Both the position numbers and the translations under genes were made by a program. This document shows, in pieces, positions 1 to 9,294 of a stretch of DNA of 64,000 nt (the first letter of the stretch is position 1; every line of letters begins with the position of its first letter). Origin of the DNA: Calditerrivibrio nitroreducens DSM 19672 (GTDB taxonomy: Bacteria; Chrysiogenota; Deferribacteres; Deferribacterales; Calditerrivibrionaceae). The notes beneath the pieces were generated by a model that ran no database searches, was not told where the DNA came from, and was given only the letters and a program-made list of their open reading frames with translations. The DNA lies in the NCBI RefSeq assembly GCF_000183405.1, contig NC_014758.1, positions 310,001-374,000 on the forward strand. Reading direction: 5' to 3'.

Positions 1-1
1 T

Positions 2-415
2 GATGCTGGGAAGGCAGCTGTTGAAAGTATGAAAAAAGAGTACCAAGAACTGCAGAAAGAGATAGATGTGAAAAGTCTTGAATTAAAAAAGATGCAGGAT
101 GAGATAAATGCCCAGAGTGCCATTTTGAGTGATGACGCCAAACAATCCAAAATGGATGAATATCAGAAAAAGCTTAAAGATCTTCAGAGAATAATAAAAG
201 ATGCCAACGATGAGTTTAAGAAAAAAGAGCAAAATTTAGTGGCCAAGATCGCTGGTGAATTAAGGGACGTGGTGGAAAAGTTAGGAAAAGAACTGGGCTA
301 TAGTGTAATCTTTGAAAAAAGAGAATCAGGGGTTCTTTATAATGCGGATAGTGCTGATATAACAAGGCTTGTTGTGGAAAGGTACAACAAAGAATGGAAC
401 AGCAAAAAGAAGTAA
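2..415 (+). CDS. skp: Skp/OmpH-family periplasmic chaperone (5' truncated)
   Basis: This is the C-terminal part of a Skp/OmpH protein, the periplasmic holdase that carries unfolded outer-membrane proteins to the BAM machinery. The reading frame is open from base 2, so the first in-frame ATG at 29 is internal and the true start and signal peptide lie before the window. What remains is a Lys/Glu-rich amphipathic coiled coil (roughly the first 85 visible residues), as in the Skp tentacles, followed by the conserved end [10 protein letters not shown]...[11 protein letters not shown]. It sits directly upstream of lpxD and overlaps it by 22 bases, the common skp-lpxD-fabZ-lpxA order. Family assignment is firm; the missing length cannot be judged. 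Confidence 0.9.
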   Translation, partial: DAGKAAVESMKKEYQELQKEIDVKSLELKKMQDEINAQSAILSDDAKQSKMDEYQKKLKDLQRIIKDANDEFKKKEQNLVAKIAGELRDVVEKLGKELGYSVIFEKRESGVLYNADSADITRLVVERYNKEWNSKKK

Positions 416-1410
416 CCTTATCTTATCTGGCTGAAAAATTAGGTGGTACGTTAGTAGGTGAAGATTTAACAGTTAAAACCATCTCTTCCATAGAAGAACC
501 TGTGGATTCTTCTGTGGTTGTTTTGACAAACAGGAAATATCTGAACCTATTAAAAGATGAGCGTATAAAAGCTGTGGTGGTTTATGATACGATAAAAGAG
601 AAGATAGAAAAACCTCATATAATTGTGAAAGAGGATAAGCTTATTCTGGTAAAGCTTCTTAATATCTTTTATCCGGAAAAATCGTTTACCCCTTATATTT
701 CCAGTAATGCATCTATTAATGTTAGTGCTAAAGTGGGCGTTGATTGTTTTATTGGTGATTTTGTCTCAATTGGTGAGCATTCTGAAATAGGCGATAATTC
801 TTACATCTCTTCAGGTGTAAAGATCGGTAATTATGTTCGTATAGGTAAAAATGTAAAAATATACCCAAACGTTGTGATATATGATGGTTCTGTTATTGGG
901 GATAATGTGATCATTCATGCCGGGGCGATCATTGGTGCGGATGGTTTTGGATATGTGAATTTGCCGAATGGGCATGTTAAAATTAGACAGGTGGGGAATG
1001 TCATCATAGAAGATGATGTGGAGATCGGTGCCAATACATGTATTGACAGGGCTGCCCTGGGATCAACTATAATCGGTAATGGGACAAAAATAGATAATCT
1101 CGTCCAGATAGGGCATAATACAAAGATAGGTAAAAACTGTATAATCGTATCTCAGGTGGGTATAGCTGGATCCTGCAAGATAGGAGATTATGTTATCCTG
1201 GCGGGGCAGGTTGGCATTGCTGATCATGTTAAAATCGCTGATGGTACGATTATTATGGCTCAGGCGGGGGTTATGTCTGATATAGAAGAAAAAGGGGTTT
1301 ATTTGGGGTCACCTGTTATGGATGCGAGACTTTTTATGAAAAATTCTGCAGTTTTTAAAGAGCTATACGAAATGAAAAAGACTCTAAGCAAAATAGTAGA
1401 GGGGAAATAG
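394..1410 (+). CDS. lpxD: UDP-3-O-acylglucosamine N-acyltransferase LpxD
   Basis: Third enzyme of lipid A synthesis: transfers a 3-hydroxyacyl chain from acyl-carrier protein to the 2-amino group of UDP-3-O-acyl-glucosamine. The 338-residue protein has the usual N-terminal uridine-binding domain (about 1-100), then a left-handed beta helix of hexapeptide repeats (about 105-320) and a short C-terminal helical tail. The conserved block DGFGY near the middle and the IGHNTKIG stretch that supplies the catalytic His are present. The start overlaps the end of skp and has only a distant GGAAAGG-like ribosome site, so translational coupling is likely. fabZ follows directly. Confidence 0.95.
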   Translation: MEQQKEVTLSYLAEKLGGTLVGEDLTVKTISSIEEPVDSSVVVLTNRKYLNLLKDERIKAVVVYDTIKEKIEKPHIIVKEDKLILVKLLNIFYPEKSFTPYISSNASINVSAKVGVDCFIGDFVSIGEHSEIGDNSYISSGVKIGNYVRIGKNVKIYPNVVIYDGSVIGDNVIIHAGAIIGADGFGYVNLPNGHVKIRQVGNVIIEDDVEIGANTCIDRAALGSTIIGNGTKIDNLVQIGHNTKIGKNCIIVSQVGIAGSCKIGDYVILAGQVGIADHVKIADGTIIMAQAGVMSDIEEKGVYLGSPVMDARLFMKNSAVFKELYEMKKTLSKIVEGK

Positions 1411-1851
1411 ATGGATATAAAGAAGATACTTGAGCTTCTTCCGCACAGGTACCCATTTCTATTGGTGGATAAGGTTTTGGAAAAAGATGAAAATTCTATC
1501 ACAGCCCAAAAAAATGTTACTATAAACGAGCCCTTTTTTATGGGGCATTTCCCATCAGAGCCGATAATGCCAGGTGTTTTGCAAATTGAGGCCCTTGCTC
1601 AGGCTGGTGGTATTCTCTGCTTTGATCATCTTGATGGTATAGATTCATCAAATGCTGAGATCTTTTTTATGAGTATTGATAATGCAAAGTTTAGAAAGCC
1701 TGTCATTCCGGGCGATATACTTACATTAAAAGTAGAATTAACGAAGAAGAAAGGTAACATATTCAGACTAAGAGGTGTGGTTCTGGTGGATGGTAATATA
1801 GTTACAGAAGCGGAATTTATGGCTATGGTAAGAAAAAAAAGTAGAATATAA
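1411..1851 (+). CDS. fabZ: (3R)-hydroxyacyl-ACP dehydratase FabZ
   Basis: Dehydrates 3-hydroxyacyl-ACP to trans-2-enoyl-ACP in fatty-acid elongation, competing with LpxA and LpxD for the same hydroxyacyl-ACP pool. At 146 residues it has the normal length. Family motifs are plain: HRYPFLLVDKV near the N-terminus, the catalytic His in GHFPSEPIMPG, and the catalytic Glu in LQIEALAQ. It starts directly after the lpxD stop codon with a GAGGGG ribosome site inside the lpxD end. Its place between lpxD and lpxA is a widely conserved arrangement linking membrane-lipid and lipid A synthesis. Confidence 0.97.
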   Translation: MDIKKILELLPHRYPFLLVDKVLEKDENSITAQKNVTINEPFFMGHFPSEPIMPGVLQIEALAQAGGILCFDHLDGIDSSNAEIFFMSIDNAKFRKPVIPGDILTLKVELTKKKGNIFRLRGVVLVDGNIVTEAEFMAMVRKKSRI

Positions 1852-1860
1852 GGATAGTTT

Positions 1861-2637
1861 ATGATCGACAAAAATGCTTTTATTGACAAGACGGCTGAAA
1901 TATCAGGTACAGCAGAGATAGCTGCCAATGTTTATATTGGGAAGAACTGTAAGATTGGTGAGAATGTAAAAATAGGCTATGGTAGTGTCATAGAATCGAA
2001 TACAGAAATAGGTGATGGGACTATAATATCACCCAATGTAAATTTAGGCGGTGCCCCTCAGGATATAAGCTATAAAGGTGAGGATACAAAGCTTATTATA
2101 GGTAAAAATTGCATCATAAGGGAGTTTGCATTTATTCACAGAGCGAGTACAAAAGAGGAGTGGGTTACCACAATAGGAGACAACTGCTATATAATGGCTT
2201 CCTGTCATGTGGCACATGATTGTAGAATAGGAAATAATGTAATTATTACCTCCTATGCAGCTCTTGCCGGGCATGTGCATGTGGATGATGGTGTAATAAT
2301 TGGTGGTGGTGCCGGTGTTCATCAATTTACCAGAATAGGTAGACAGGCTATGGTGGGGGGGTATGCGAAAATTACAAAAGATGTTCCACCTTATGCTCTT
2401 GTGGATGGAAATCCTGCCAGGCTATTCGGGCTAAACATGATTGGTCTTAAAAGAAGGGGTATTCCACCAGAAGTAAGAAATGAGCTTAAAAAAGCTTATA
2501 ATATACTTGTGAATATGGATTACGTTTTGGAGGATGTTGTAACTCAGATCGCTTCTCTTACTCAGTATGAAGAGGTTAAAATATTTCTTGATTTTATTAA
2601 GAAATCCAAAAGGGGCATAATGAGGAGGGGCGAATGA
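1861..2637 (+). CDS. lpxA: UDP-N-acetylglucosamine O-acyltransferase LpxA
   Basis: First committed enzyme of lipid A synthesis: acylates the 3-position of UDP-GlcNAc from hydroxyacyl-ACP. The 258-residue length is typical. Hexapeptide repeats of the left-handed beta helix fill about residues 1-185, with the catalytic His in the SCHVAHDC segment, and a helical C-terminal domain follows from GLNMIGLKRRGI. A ribosome site (AAGGA) precedes the ATG. The gene overlaps the next dehydrogenase by 4 bases (ATGA), so the pair is translationally coupled. Acyl-chain length, and whether an amino-sugar substrate is used, cannot be read from the sequence. Confidence 0.96.
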   Translation: MIDKNAFIDKTAEISGTAEIAANVYIGKNCKIGENVKIGYGSVIESNTEIGDGTIISPNVNLGGAPQDISYKGEDTKLIIGKNCIIREFAFIHRASTKEEWVTTIGDNCYIMASCHVAHDCRIGNNVIITSYAALAGHVHVDDGVIIGGGAGVHQFTRIGRQAMVGGYAKITKDVPPYALVDGNPARLFGLNMIGLKRRGIPPEVRNELKKAYNILVNMDYVLEDVVTQIASLTQYEEVKIFLDFIKKSKRGIMRRGE

Positions 2638-3602
2638 TAAGGATGGGTTTGATCGGTGTTGGAAGGATGGGGAGATACCATTTAAATCTATACGACGAGA
2701 TTTCTGACCTTGAAAAGGCAGCGGTGTGTGATCTCAATCCGGAAACTTTAAAAAGTCTAAATTTATCCGATAATGTATTTACCACCACAAATTTCAGGGA
2801 ATTGTTTGATAAAGTCGATGCTGTTACAATAGCCGCTCCCACAAAATATCATTACGAAATTGCCAAAGAATGTTTGAATGCAGGTAAACATCTGCTCGTG
2901 GAAAAACCGATTACAACAGATTACAATCAGGCGGTGGAGCTTTTTGAAATAGCGAGCAAAAAGAATCTGGTATTACATATAGGGCATGTGGAAAGGTTTA
3001 ATGGTGCCGTCCAGGAGATTAAAAAGCTGATAGATAATCCTTTTTTGATAGAATCCAGAAGGGTGGGGCCCTATGTTGAAAGGATGAAAAATGATAGTAT
3101 TGTTCTGGATCTCATGATACATGATATAGATATCATAATCAATTTGATGAACAGGGCAGTGATAGATGTGGAAGCAAAAGGGAGTGTTGTATATTCCGAC
3201 CTACCAGATTTTGCATCTGTCACATTGGTGTTTGACAACAATGCAGTGGCAAATATCCTTGTAAGCCGTGTAACTCAAAAGAAAGACAGAACTATGAGTA
3301 TTAGCCAGCACGATGCCTTCATATATCTTGATTATACCAATCAGGATATCAACATTTACAGAAAAGGTGCTTCCCAACATGTTTTTGGGAATAAGGAATT
3401 GAAGTATATCAATGAATACATACTTGAAAGGGTTTTTGTATATAAAGATAACCCACTCAAGATGGAGATAAAACATTTTCTTAGCTGTATTAAAGGGGAA
3501 ACAAGTAGAATTGTCACAGTGGAACATGAGCTAAACTCACTTAAAGTGGCTCTGGCTGTTGATGAAATATTGAAGAAAAGAATTGGTAGAATAAAGGTGT
3601 AG
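2634..3602 (+). CDS. Gfo/Idh/MocA-family NAD(P)-dependent oxidoreductase
   Basis: A 322-residue sugar dehydrogenase of the Gfo/Idh/MocA family. The N-terminal Rossmann fold begins MGLIGVGRMGRYH; the family signature appears as EKPITT at about residue 92, the end of the nucleotide domain; a C-terminal alpha/beta domain follows, including GHVERFNGA and HDIDIIINLMN. It lies between lpxA and lpxI and overlaps lpxA by 4 bases, so a role in nucleotide-sugar or lipid A metabolism is likely. One candidate is GnnA, which oxidises the 3-OH of UDP-GlcNAc in bacteria making 3-amino lipid A, but no gnnB aminotransferase is nearby, so the substrate is left open. Confidence 0.85.
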   Translation: MIRMGLIGVGRMGRYHLNLYDEISDLEKAAVCDLNPETLKSLNLSDNVFTTTNFRELFDKVDAVTIAAPTKYHYEIAKECLNAGKHLLVEKPITTDYNQAVELFEIASKKNLVLHIGHVERFNGAVQEIKKLIDNPFLIESRRVGPYVERMKNDSIVLDLMIHDIDIIINLMNRAVIDVEAKGSVVYSDLPDFASVTLVFDNNAVANILVSRVTQKKDRTMSISQHDAFIYLDYTNQDINIYRKGASQHVFGNKELKYINEYILERVFVYKDNPLKMEIKHFLSCIKGETSRIVTVEHELNSLKVALAVDEILKKRIGRIKV

Positions 3603-3603
3603 T

Positions 3604-4416
3604 TTGGTAGTAGGTTTAATTGCGGGGTATGGAAGGCTACCCCTTATTGCGTATAATAAATTAAAAGAAAGGTATGATAAGGTTGTAGTTGTATCCCTTG
3701 CGGAAGAAGTGACGGTGGATTTTAGCAGTGTGGCTGAAAATCTACATCAGTTTAGTGTTGGTCAGGTGGGTAAAATCATCAAGACCCTAAAGTCAGAAGG
3801 GGTACAGGATATACTATTTGCAGGTAAGGTAAATAAAACCCTTTTGTATAAAAATCTTAAGCTTGATTTTACAGCAATAAAACTTTTATGGGCACTGGAA
3901 AATAGGAATGATGACACGATAATGCTGAAGATAGTTGAAGAGCTTCAAAAGCATGGTATAGGTGTATTAAAACAGAGCGATATATTAAGAGATCTTTTTC
4001 TGCCTGAGGGGGTTATTTCAAAGAAAAAACCTAATAAAGCGATAATGGATGATGTGGCTTTTGGGTATAAAGTGGCTAAAGTATTGGGCAGCGTGGATGT
4101 GGGGCAGACGGTGGTGGTAAAAAATAAAGCGGTAATGGCTCTGGAGGCTATTGAAGGTACTGATGCTACCATAGAAAGGGGATGCAGGCTGGCGAAAGAG
4201 GGTGCTGTGGTGGTGAAGGTGGCCAAGCCAAAACAGGATGAAAGATTTGACATCCCCACAGTTGGTATTGACACTTTAAAAAAAATATTAGATAATAAAG
4301 GTGTCTGCCTTGCGATAGAAGCTGGGACAACTATTGTGGTGGACATTGATGAAGTTAAAAAGTTCTGTGATGAAAATAAATTAGTAATGATATCTTTCAA
4401 TGGAGATAGGTTATGA
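3604..4416 (+). CDS. lpxI: UDP-2,3-diacylglucosamine pyrophosphatase LpxI
   Basis: LpxI (DUF1009) hydrolyses UDP-2,3-diacylglucosamine to lipid X, replacing LpxH in many non-enteric Gram-negatives. The 270-residue protein shows the family N-terminus GLIAGYGRLPL and the conserved C-terminal core with MALEAIEGTDATIERG and the VVKVAKPKQDERFDIPTVG region. The start is TTG, one base after the previous stop codon, and translation probably depends on the upstream gene. Its position after lpxA and the dehydrogenase supports the assignment. lpxB, often next, is not in this window. Confidence 0.92.
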   Translation: MVVGLIAGYGRLPLIAYNKLKERYDKVVVVSLAEEVTVDFSSVAENLHQFSVGQVGKIIKTLKSEGVQDILFAGKVNKTLLYKNLKLDFTAIKLLWALENRNDDTIMLKIVEELQKHGIGVLKQSDILRDLFLPEGVISKKKPNKAIMDDVAFGYKVAKVLGSVDVGQTVVVKNKAVMALEAIEGTDATIERGCRLAKEGAVVVKVAKPKQDERFDIPTVGIDTLKKILDNKGVCLAIEAGTTIVVDIDEVKKFCDENKLVMISFNGDRL

Positions 4417-4877
4417 AAGCAGAGTACATCAATCCTTTTATAGAATCTACGTTATCAGTATTTAAGACTATGATAGGTATCGAACCCAAAAAAAACAATA
4501 TCTATATCAAACAGGGGGATGAACCTTCTTTTGATATATCTGGTGTGATAGGACTCGCCGGGCAGGCCACAGGGTCTGTGGTGATTAGTATGCCGGAGGA
4601 TCTTGCTCTGGAGGTAGTGAGTAAGTTTTTGGGTGAAAATAAGAGTACTGTGGATGATGACGTTATCGATGCGGTGGGTGAATTTATCAATATGATCGCC
4701 GGAAGTACTAAAAAGGTATTTTCGGAAAAAGGGTTAAAGTTTAAGATATCGATCCCCAATGTTATCGTGGGTAAGGGACATAAAATAAACAGACCAAGCA
4801 ATGTTCCCTGTCTGGGTGTGAAGTTTGACGTTGGGAATAAATTCTTCGTAGTGGAAGTTGCTCTTAAAGAACAATAA
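4413..4877 (+). CDS. CheX-like chemotaxis phosphatase domain protein
   Basis: A 154-residue single-domain CheX-like protein. CheX, related to CheC and FliY, dephosphorylates the response regulator CheY-P using a Glu-x-x-Asn pair; here it is E90 and N93 in GEFINMIAGSTKK. The preceding SGVIGLAGQATGSVVISM and the C-terminal half match the family fold. The gene overlaps lpxI by 4 bases (ATGA) and has a GGAGATAG ribosome site, so it is expressed with lipid A genes although no chemotaxis gene is nearby. It could act on a chemotaxis CheY encoded elsewhere or on another response regulator; the sequence does not say which. Confidence 0.85.
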   Translation: MKAEYINPFIESTLSVFKTMIGIEPKKNNIYIKQGDEPSFDISGVIGLAGQATGSVVISMPEDLALEVVSKFLGENKSTVDDDVIDAVGEFINMIAGSTKKVFSEKGLKFKISIPNVIVGKGHKINRPSNVPCLGVKFDVGNKFFVVEVALKEQ

Positions 4878-4885
4878 AAAAACAG

Positions 4886-5665
4886 ATGTGTTATCTTTTT
4901 TTTCTTATAGGTGCGATTTTCGGTAGCTTTATGAATGTGTTAATTTACAGACTACCCCGAGGGATATCTATAATCACTCCAAAATCTAACTGTCCAAATT
5001 GCAAACAGGAGATTAGATGTTATGATAACATACCACTCATAAGTTATATTTTATTAAAGGGGAGATGTAGGGGGTGTGGTGTTAGGATACCTATTAGGTA
5101 TTTCATAGTGGAACTGGTAACTTCTCTTGTTTTTTTTCTATTGTGTATTAAGTATGGATTGAGCTTAAATTCATTGGCACTTTTGATATTTTCTTTTTTT
5201 ATTTTAACAGCCGGATTCACCGATCTTTATACAGCATTTGAAAAGGATCAATTTGAGTGTGGTGTTATCCCTTCAGTAATTCTTTATGCCGGGATCATTT
5301 TAGGTTTGATCTTATCATTTTTTAATGGCTTTGGGATTGTAAATAGCATTTTAGGAGGGGTTATTGGCTTTATCTCCCTTTTTATACCTGCTATAGTATA
5401 TAAGATTTTAAAGGGTAGAGAGGGGATGGGAGATGGTGATATGTATCTTATGGCGATGTCTGGCACATTTTTAGGGGTAAAAGCGATTTTACCAATATTG
5501 ATATTATCTTCTTTTGTTGGGGCTGTTATCGGTATAGTTATAATAAAGGTTTTAAAGGATAATTCATTTCCTATACCATTTGGTCCATTTATAGCATTGG
5601 GGTCTATCGTTTATCTCTTTTATGGCGAAGAATTAATAAATTTATACATAGGTTTGCTAAGATAG
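4886..5665 (+). CDS. pilD: Prepilin peptidase / type IV prepilin leader peptidase (A24 family)
   Basis: Inner-membrane aspartyl protease that removes leader peptides from type IV prepilins and type II secretion pseudopilins and usually N-methylates the new N-terminus. The 259-residue protein starts with GSFMNVLIYRLP, followed by a cytoplasmic zinc loop with two CxxC pairs (CPNC and CRGCG). The two catalytic Asp positions are in GFTD near residue 112 and in GMGDGD near residue 180. Several hydrophobic segments fill the rest. No good ribosome site precedes the ATG, so coupling to the CheX gene is probable. No pilin gene is in the window. Confidence 0.93.
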   Translation: MCYLFFLIGAIFGSFMNVLIYRLPRGISIITPKSNCPNCKQEIRCYDNIPLISYILLKGRCRGCGVRIPIRYFIVELVTSLVFFLLCIKYGLSLNSLALLIFSFFILTAGFTDLYTAFEKDQFECGVIPSVILYAGIILGLILSFFNGFGIVNSILGGVIGFISLFIPAIVYKILKGREGMGDGDMYLMAMSGTFLGVKAILPILILSSFVGAVIGIVIIKVLKDNSFPIPFGPFIALGSIVYLFYGEELINLYIGLLR

Positions 5666-5674
5666 GAGGTTTGC

Positions 5675-6877
5675 TTGCTTAGTGTCGAAGAACAGATCAG
5701 GGTAATAAAAAGGGGTACTGAAGAGATTATTTCAGAGGAGGAGCTGAAGCAGAAGCTTGAATACTCCATTAGAAATAATATTCCACTGAGGGTTAAGGCA
5801 GGTTTTGATCCAACGGCACCAGATCTTCATCTTGGACATACAGTATTGATTCAAAAGATGAAACACTTTCAGGATCTTGGTCATCATGTTATATTCCTCA
5901 TTGGAGATTTCACAGGACTTATTGGGGATCCCACAGGAAAATCTGAAACAAGAAAGGCTCTCACAATTGAGGAAGTTTTAAAAAATGCTGAAACCTATAA
6001 AGAGCAGGTTTTTAAAATATTAGACCCAGCAAAAACAGAGATTGCATTCAATAGTCATTGGATGGGGAAAATGACATCCTATGATATGATTAAGCTTGCA
6101 TCATCATACACTGTAGCCAGAATGCTGGAAAGGGATGATTTTGCCAAAAGGTACAGCAGTGGTAAACCTATTAGTATACATGAGTTTTTATATCCTCTTG
6201 TTCAAGGGTATGACTCAGTGGCTCTGAAGTCTGACGTGGAGCTTGGGGGTACAGATCAGAAGTTTAATCTATTAGTTGGGCGGGATTTACAAAGAATGAA
6301 TGGTCAAAATCCTCAGATTGCCCTTACAGTTCCTATACTGGAAGGTCTGGATGGGGTACAAAAGATGAGTAAGTCTCTTGGGAATTACGTAGGTATTACA
6401 GAAAAACCTACGGATATGTTCGGCAAAATTATGTCTATTTCAGATCAGTTGATGTTTAGATATTATCTTTTATTGAGTGATAAATCTCTTGAGGAAGTTG
6501 AAAGGATTAAAAATGGGGTGGAGTCCGGCAAGATACATCCAATGGATGCAAAAAAGGATCTTGCAGAGGAGATTGTAAAAAGGTTTCATGGATATGTTGA
6601 GGCAAAACGTGCCAGGGAATGGTTTGAACAGGTTTTTACCAAAAAAGAGATACCTGATGATATCAAGCTGTTTGAGGGAAAATCTGATGAGAAATTGATA
6701 GATATCATTAAGAAGTTAGGATTTGCTCCATCTAATAGTGAAGTTAGGCGACTTGCCACAGCTGGTGCCATTACTATAAATGGTGAAAAAATAGAAAATG
6801 TGGATCTATCTCTGGGTGCTGGAGAATTTATACTGAAAGTCGGTAAAAGAAATTTTGCGAAATTGAAGCTCAAATAG
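5675..6877 (+). CDS. tyrS: Tyrosyl-tRNA synthetase
   Basis: Class I aminoacyl-tRNA synthetase charging tRNA-Tyr. At 400 residues it is the bacterial type with a Rossmann catalytic core carrying the HIGH-type motif (PDLHLGHT, about residue 47), a KMSKS motif (QKMSKSLGN, about residue 230) and a C-terminal S4 RNA-binding domain (about 335-400). The start codon is TTG, chosen because an AGGAGG ribosome site lies just upstream; an ATG start at this point is absent. It lies 9 bases after the prepilin peptidase gene. No T-box leader is visible upstream. Confidence 0.96.
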   Translation: MLSVEEQIRVIKRGTEEIISEEELKQKLEYSIRNNIPLRVKAGFDPTAPDLHLGHTVLIQKMKHFQDLGHHVIFLIGDFTGLIGDPTGKSETRKALTIEEVLKNAETYKEQVFKILDPAKTEIAFNSHWMGKMTSYDMIKLASSYTVARMLERDDFAKRYSSGKPISIHEFLYPLVQGYDSVALKSDVELGGTDQKFNLLVGRDLQRMNGQNPQIALTVPILEGLDGVQKMSKSLGNYVGITEKPTDMFGKIMSISDQLMFRYYLLLSDKSLEEVERIKNGVESGKIHPMDAKKDLAEEIVKRFHGYVEAKRAREWFEQVFTKKEIPDDIKLFEGKSDEKLIDIIKKLGFAPSNSEVRRLATAGAITINGEKIENVDLSLGAGEFILKVGKRNFAKLKLK

Positions 6878-6888
6878 TGGAGGATTGT

Positions 6889-8133
6889 ATGGTATGTGTA
6901 AAGCCTTTTAGAGGTGTAAGATATAATCTGGAGAAGACACTTCTGAAACAGGTTATAGCCCCACCCTATGATGTCATAGATTCAAATTTGAGAGATCTGC
7001 TTGTGGGTAAATCCCCTTTCAACATTGTCCAGATAGATTTACCAGTAGGTGAAGATAAATACAAAAAAGCAGGGGAATTGTATAAAAATTGGAAAGAAGC
7101 TCACGTTTTGATAAAGGATCCTTCACCTTCATACTATATCTACGAACAGGAGTATGAGTATGAAGGTAAAACTTATATTAGAACTGGTTTTATTGGTATT
7201 ATGAAATTGGAAGAGTTAGGTAAAGGTAAGGTCTTTCCCCATGAAAAAACACTACCTGGCCCAAAACAGGACAGGTTTGAATTGATGAAAGCCACTCATG
7301 CAAATTTAAGCCAGATATTCGGATTATACCTGGATAATGAAAATAAACTTGAAAGATTGTTTTCTCAAGCTAAAAAGAATATAGCTTCAGCCTCTGCGGT
7401 GGATATATATGGTGTAAAAAATAGTTTATGGGTGGTGGATGATAGGGAAATGATAGAGAAAATAAGCAGTTTTATGCAGGATAAAGCTGTTTATATAGCT
7501 GATGGACATCACCGATACGAAACTGCAATCAACTACAGAAATTATATGAGAGAGCTGAATTCATCTGCCACAGGCGATGAAGGTTATGAATATGTAATGA
7601 TGATGTTTGTAAATTTTTATGATGAGGGGCTTAAGATATTCCCAACCCATAGGGTTGTGGATGTGGCTGATGATTTTGACAGTGTCGAGTTTGTAAATAG
7701 ATTGGAAGAGCTTTTTACATTGTCTATTTTAACCGATGAGAAAAAGAAGAGATTTCTTGACGTTCCTGGTGAGATAAGGATGTTGATGTATCTGGATGGT
7801 AAGATATATGGACTTAGGGTGAAAGATTCAGTGCTGGATAGATTTGATCCTGTATATCGTAGAATCGATCCTTATATTTTACAGGAGGCTGTTTTAAAAG
7901 GATTGCTGGGTTTTGATGATGATAAGCTTTTGAAAAAGCAGGGGATATATTTTGTTCAGACGGAAGAAGAGATTAAACAACTGTTATCTCAGAAACGGAG
8001 ACTGGCATTTGTTTTAAATGGTATCAGCATAGATGTTGTAAGGGAGATATCAGAGCAGGGGAAGGTAATGCCCCAAAAATCAACATATTTTTATCCTAAG
8101 CTTCAAACAGGGCTGGTAATTAATGAGCTTTAG
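6889..8133 (+). CDS. DUF1015-family protein
   Basis: A 414-residue member of the DUF1015 family of unknown biochemical function. Recognisable family features are the N-terminal KPFRGVRYN, APPYDVID, FPHEKTLPGPKQDR in the middle and the DGHHRYETA motif with paired His residues. The frame is open from a GTG at 6877, but that GTG is part of a GTGGAGG ribosome site, so the ATG at 6889 is preferred. Genes of this family often sit near serine or amino-acid metabolism genes; here it follows tyrS directly. No catalytic role should be assumed. Confidence 0.88.
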   Translation: MVCVKPFRGVRYNLEKTLLKQVIAPPYDVIDSNLRDLLVGKSPFNIVQIDLPVGEDKYKKAGELYKNWKEAHVLIKDPSPSYYIYEQEYEYEGKTYIRTGFIGIMKLEELGKGKVFPHEKTLPGPKQDRFELMKATHANLSQIFGLYLDNENKLERLFSQAKKNIASASAVDIYGVKNSLWVVDDREMIEKISSFMQDKAVYIADGHHRYETAINYRNYMRELNSSATGDEGYEYVMMMFVNFYDEGLKIFPTHRVVDVADDFDSVEFVNRLEELFTLSILTDEKKKRFLDVPGEIRMLMYLDGKIYGLRVKDSVLDRFDPVYRRIDPYILQEAVLKGLLGFDDDKLLKKQGIYFVQTEEEIKQLLSQKRRLAFVLNGISIDVVREISEQGKVMPQKSTYFYPKLQTGLVINEL

Positions 8134-8139
8134 GAATGG

Positions 8140-9102
8140 ATGAAAAAAAGAGATTCTGAGTTATTATTACCTGGTCGCAGGATAATAGATAAACTTGATA
8201 TTACATCTGATTCTTTTTCCGAAAGGATAGATATCTTCTTAAGTGAAAAACTAAATAGATCAAGATCCTACTTTAAAAATCTTATAGATGAAGGTCTTGT
8301 GACATTAAACGGTAAAATATGTAAACCTTCATCTAAAGTGGTTGCAGGGGATCATATTATTGTGTTAATCCCTGATGATAGTATAGATCTAACTCCAAAA
8401 GAGATCGACTTTGAAGTTATCTATGATTCAAAGTGGTATGCAGTTATCAATAAGCCTGCTGGTTTAGTTGTACACCCTGCTCCGGGTAATACCACCGACA
8501 CGCTTGTTAATGGACTTCTTGCAAAGTTTAAAAATATTGATGATAATGACAATGTAAGACCGGGAATAATTCACCGATTGGATAAAGATACTTCTGGACT
8601 TTTGATTATTGCTAAAAATAGGGATGTGAGACAACAGATGTCAGAACTATTTCAAAAGAGGGAGGTGAAAAAGGTTTATCTTGCTGTCTGTATGGGGGAA
8701 CCTAAAAATGACTATTATATGATCGATAATTTTATTGGTAGGTCATTGACGGATAGAAAAAAGATGGCTGTATTGCAGAATGGTGGTAAACGTGCCGTCA
8801 GTGAGGTAAAAATTTTAAAACGTTCAAGTGGAATTTTTCTTGCATCTGTTGCTATACATACAGGAAGAACCCATCAGATCAGAGTGCATATGTCTTATTT
8901 AAATTATCCTATATTGGGTGATTTTTTGTATGGCGGGGCGAAAGTCATGAAGTATGGTATAAACAGACAGGCACTTCATGCATACAAGATTTCATTTTTC
9001 GACTTTTATTTAGGCAGGGAAGTTTCTTATATAGCAGAAATACCAGAGGATATAAAATATCTTATAACAAAATATCGTTTGGATTTTGATATCAATTTGT
9101 AG
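8140..9102 (+). CDS. rluD: RluA/RluD-family 23S rRNA pseudouridine synthase
   Basis: Isomerises uridine to pseudouridine in large-subunit rRNA. The 320-residue protein has an N-terminal S4 domain (LNRSRSYFKNLIDEGLVTLNG), then the RluA-family catalytic domain with the motif HRLDKDTSGLLI holding the catalytic Asp, and the conserved RTHQIRVH near the C-terminal third. Domain order and length fit RluD (helix 69 modification) best, but other RluA-family members share them, so the target site is uncertain. It is the last gene before the nuo promoter region. Confidence 0.9.
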   Translation: MKKRDSELLLPGRRIIDKLDITSDSFSERIDIFLSEKLNRSRSYFKNLIDEGLVTLNGKICKPSSKVVAGDHIIVLIPDDSIDLTPKEIDFEVIYDSKWYAVINKPAGLVVHPAPGNTTDTLVNGLLAKFKNIDDNDNVRPGIIHRLDKDTSGLLIIAKNRDVRQQMSELFQKREVKKVYLAVCMGEPKNDYYMIDNFIGRSLTDRKKMAVLQNGGKRAVSEVKILKRSSGIFLASVAIHTGRTHQIRVHMSYLNYPILGDFLYGGAKVMKYGINRQALHAYKISFFDFYLGREVSYIAEIPEDIKYLITKYRLDFDINL

Positions 9103-9140
9103 TCCAATTAATTATTACTCACAATTATGTATGTTGGTAT

Positions 9141-9163
9141 GGGTATTGAAAAAATAAATACCT
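9141..9163 (+). terminator. Weak candidate terminator after the rluD-like gene
   Basis: A short hairpin (GGGTATT pairing with AATACCT around an A-rich loop) lies 40 bases after the rluD stop. It lacks a strong T-run, so it is only a candidate. The rest of 9103-9230 is AT-rich with no recognisable gene. Confidence 0.3.
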
Positions 9164-9230
9164 ATATTTATGGATTTAAATTGATGAGAATATTGTTGTT
9201 TTTTGTTGTAGGATAAAACAATGTTTATTG

Positions 9231-9259
9231 TTGACAGTTTTAAATTCGTGTGATAAATA
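9231..9259 (+). promoter_or_regulatory. Sigma70-type promoter of the nuo operon
   Basis: A perfect -35 hexamer TTGACA (9231-9236) is followed after 17 bases by TAAATA (9254-9259). The predicted start is near 9266, giving a leader of about 30 bases. That leader contains a small inverted repeat (CTGTAT at 9268-9273 and ATACAG at 9279-9284) just before the GAGGTGAGG ribosome site of nuoA. This is the only good promoter seen in front of the 15-kb nuo cluster. Confidence 0.65.
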
Positions 9260-9294
9260 AATGCATACTGTATACAAAATACAGAGGTGAGGAT

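Noticed and set aside
9103-9294. Possible tRNA or riboswitch before nuoA
   Set aside because: No cloverleaf, conserved T-loop or riboswitch core was found; only a promoter and small inverted repeats are visible.
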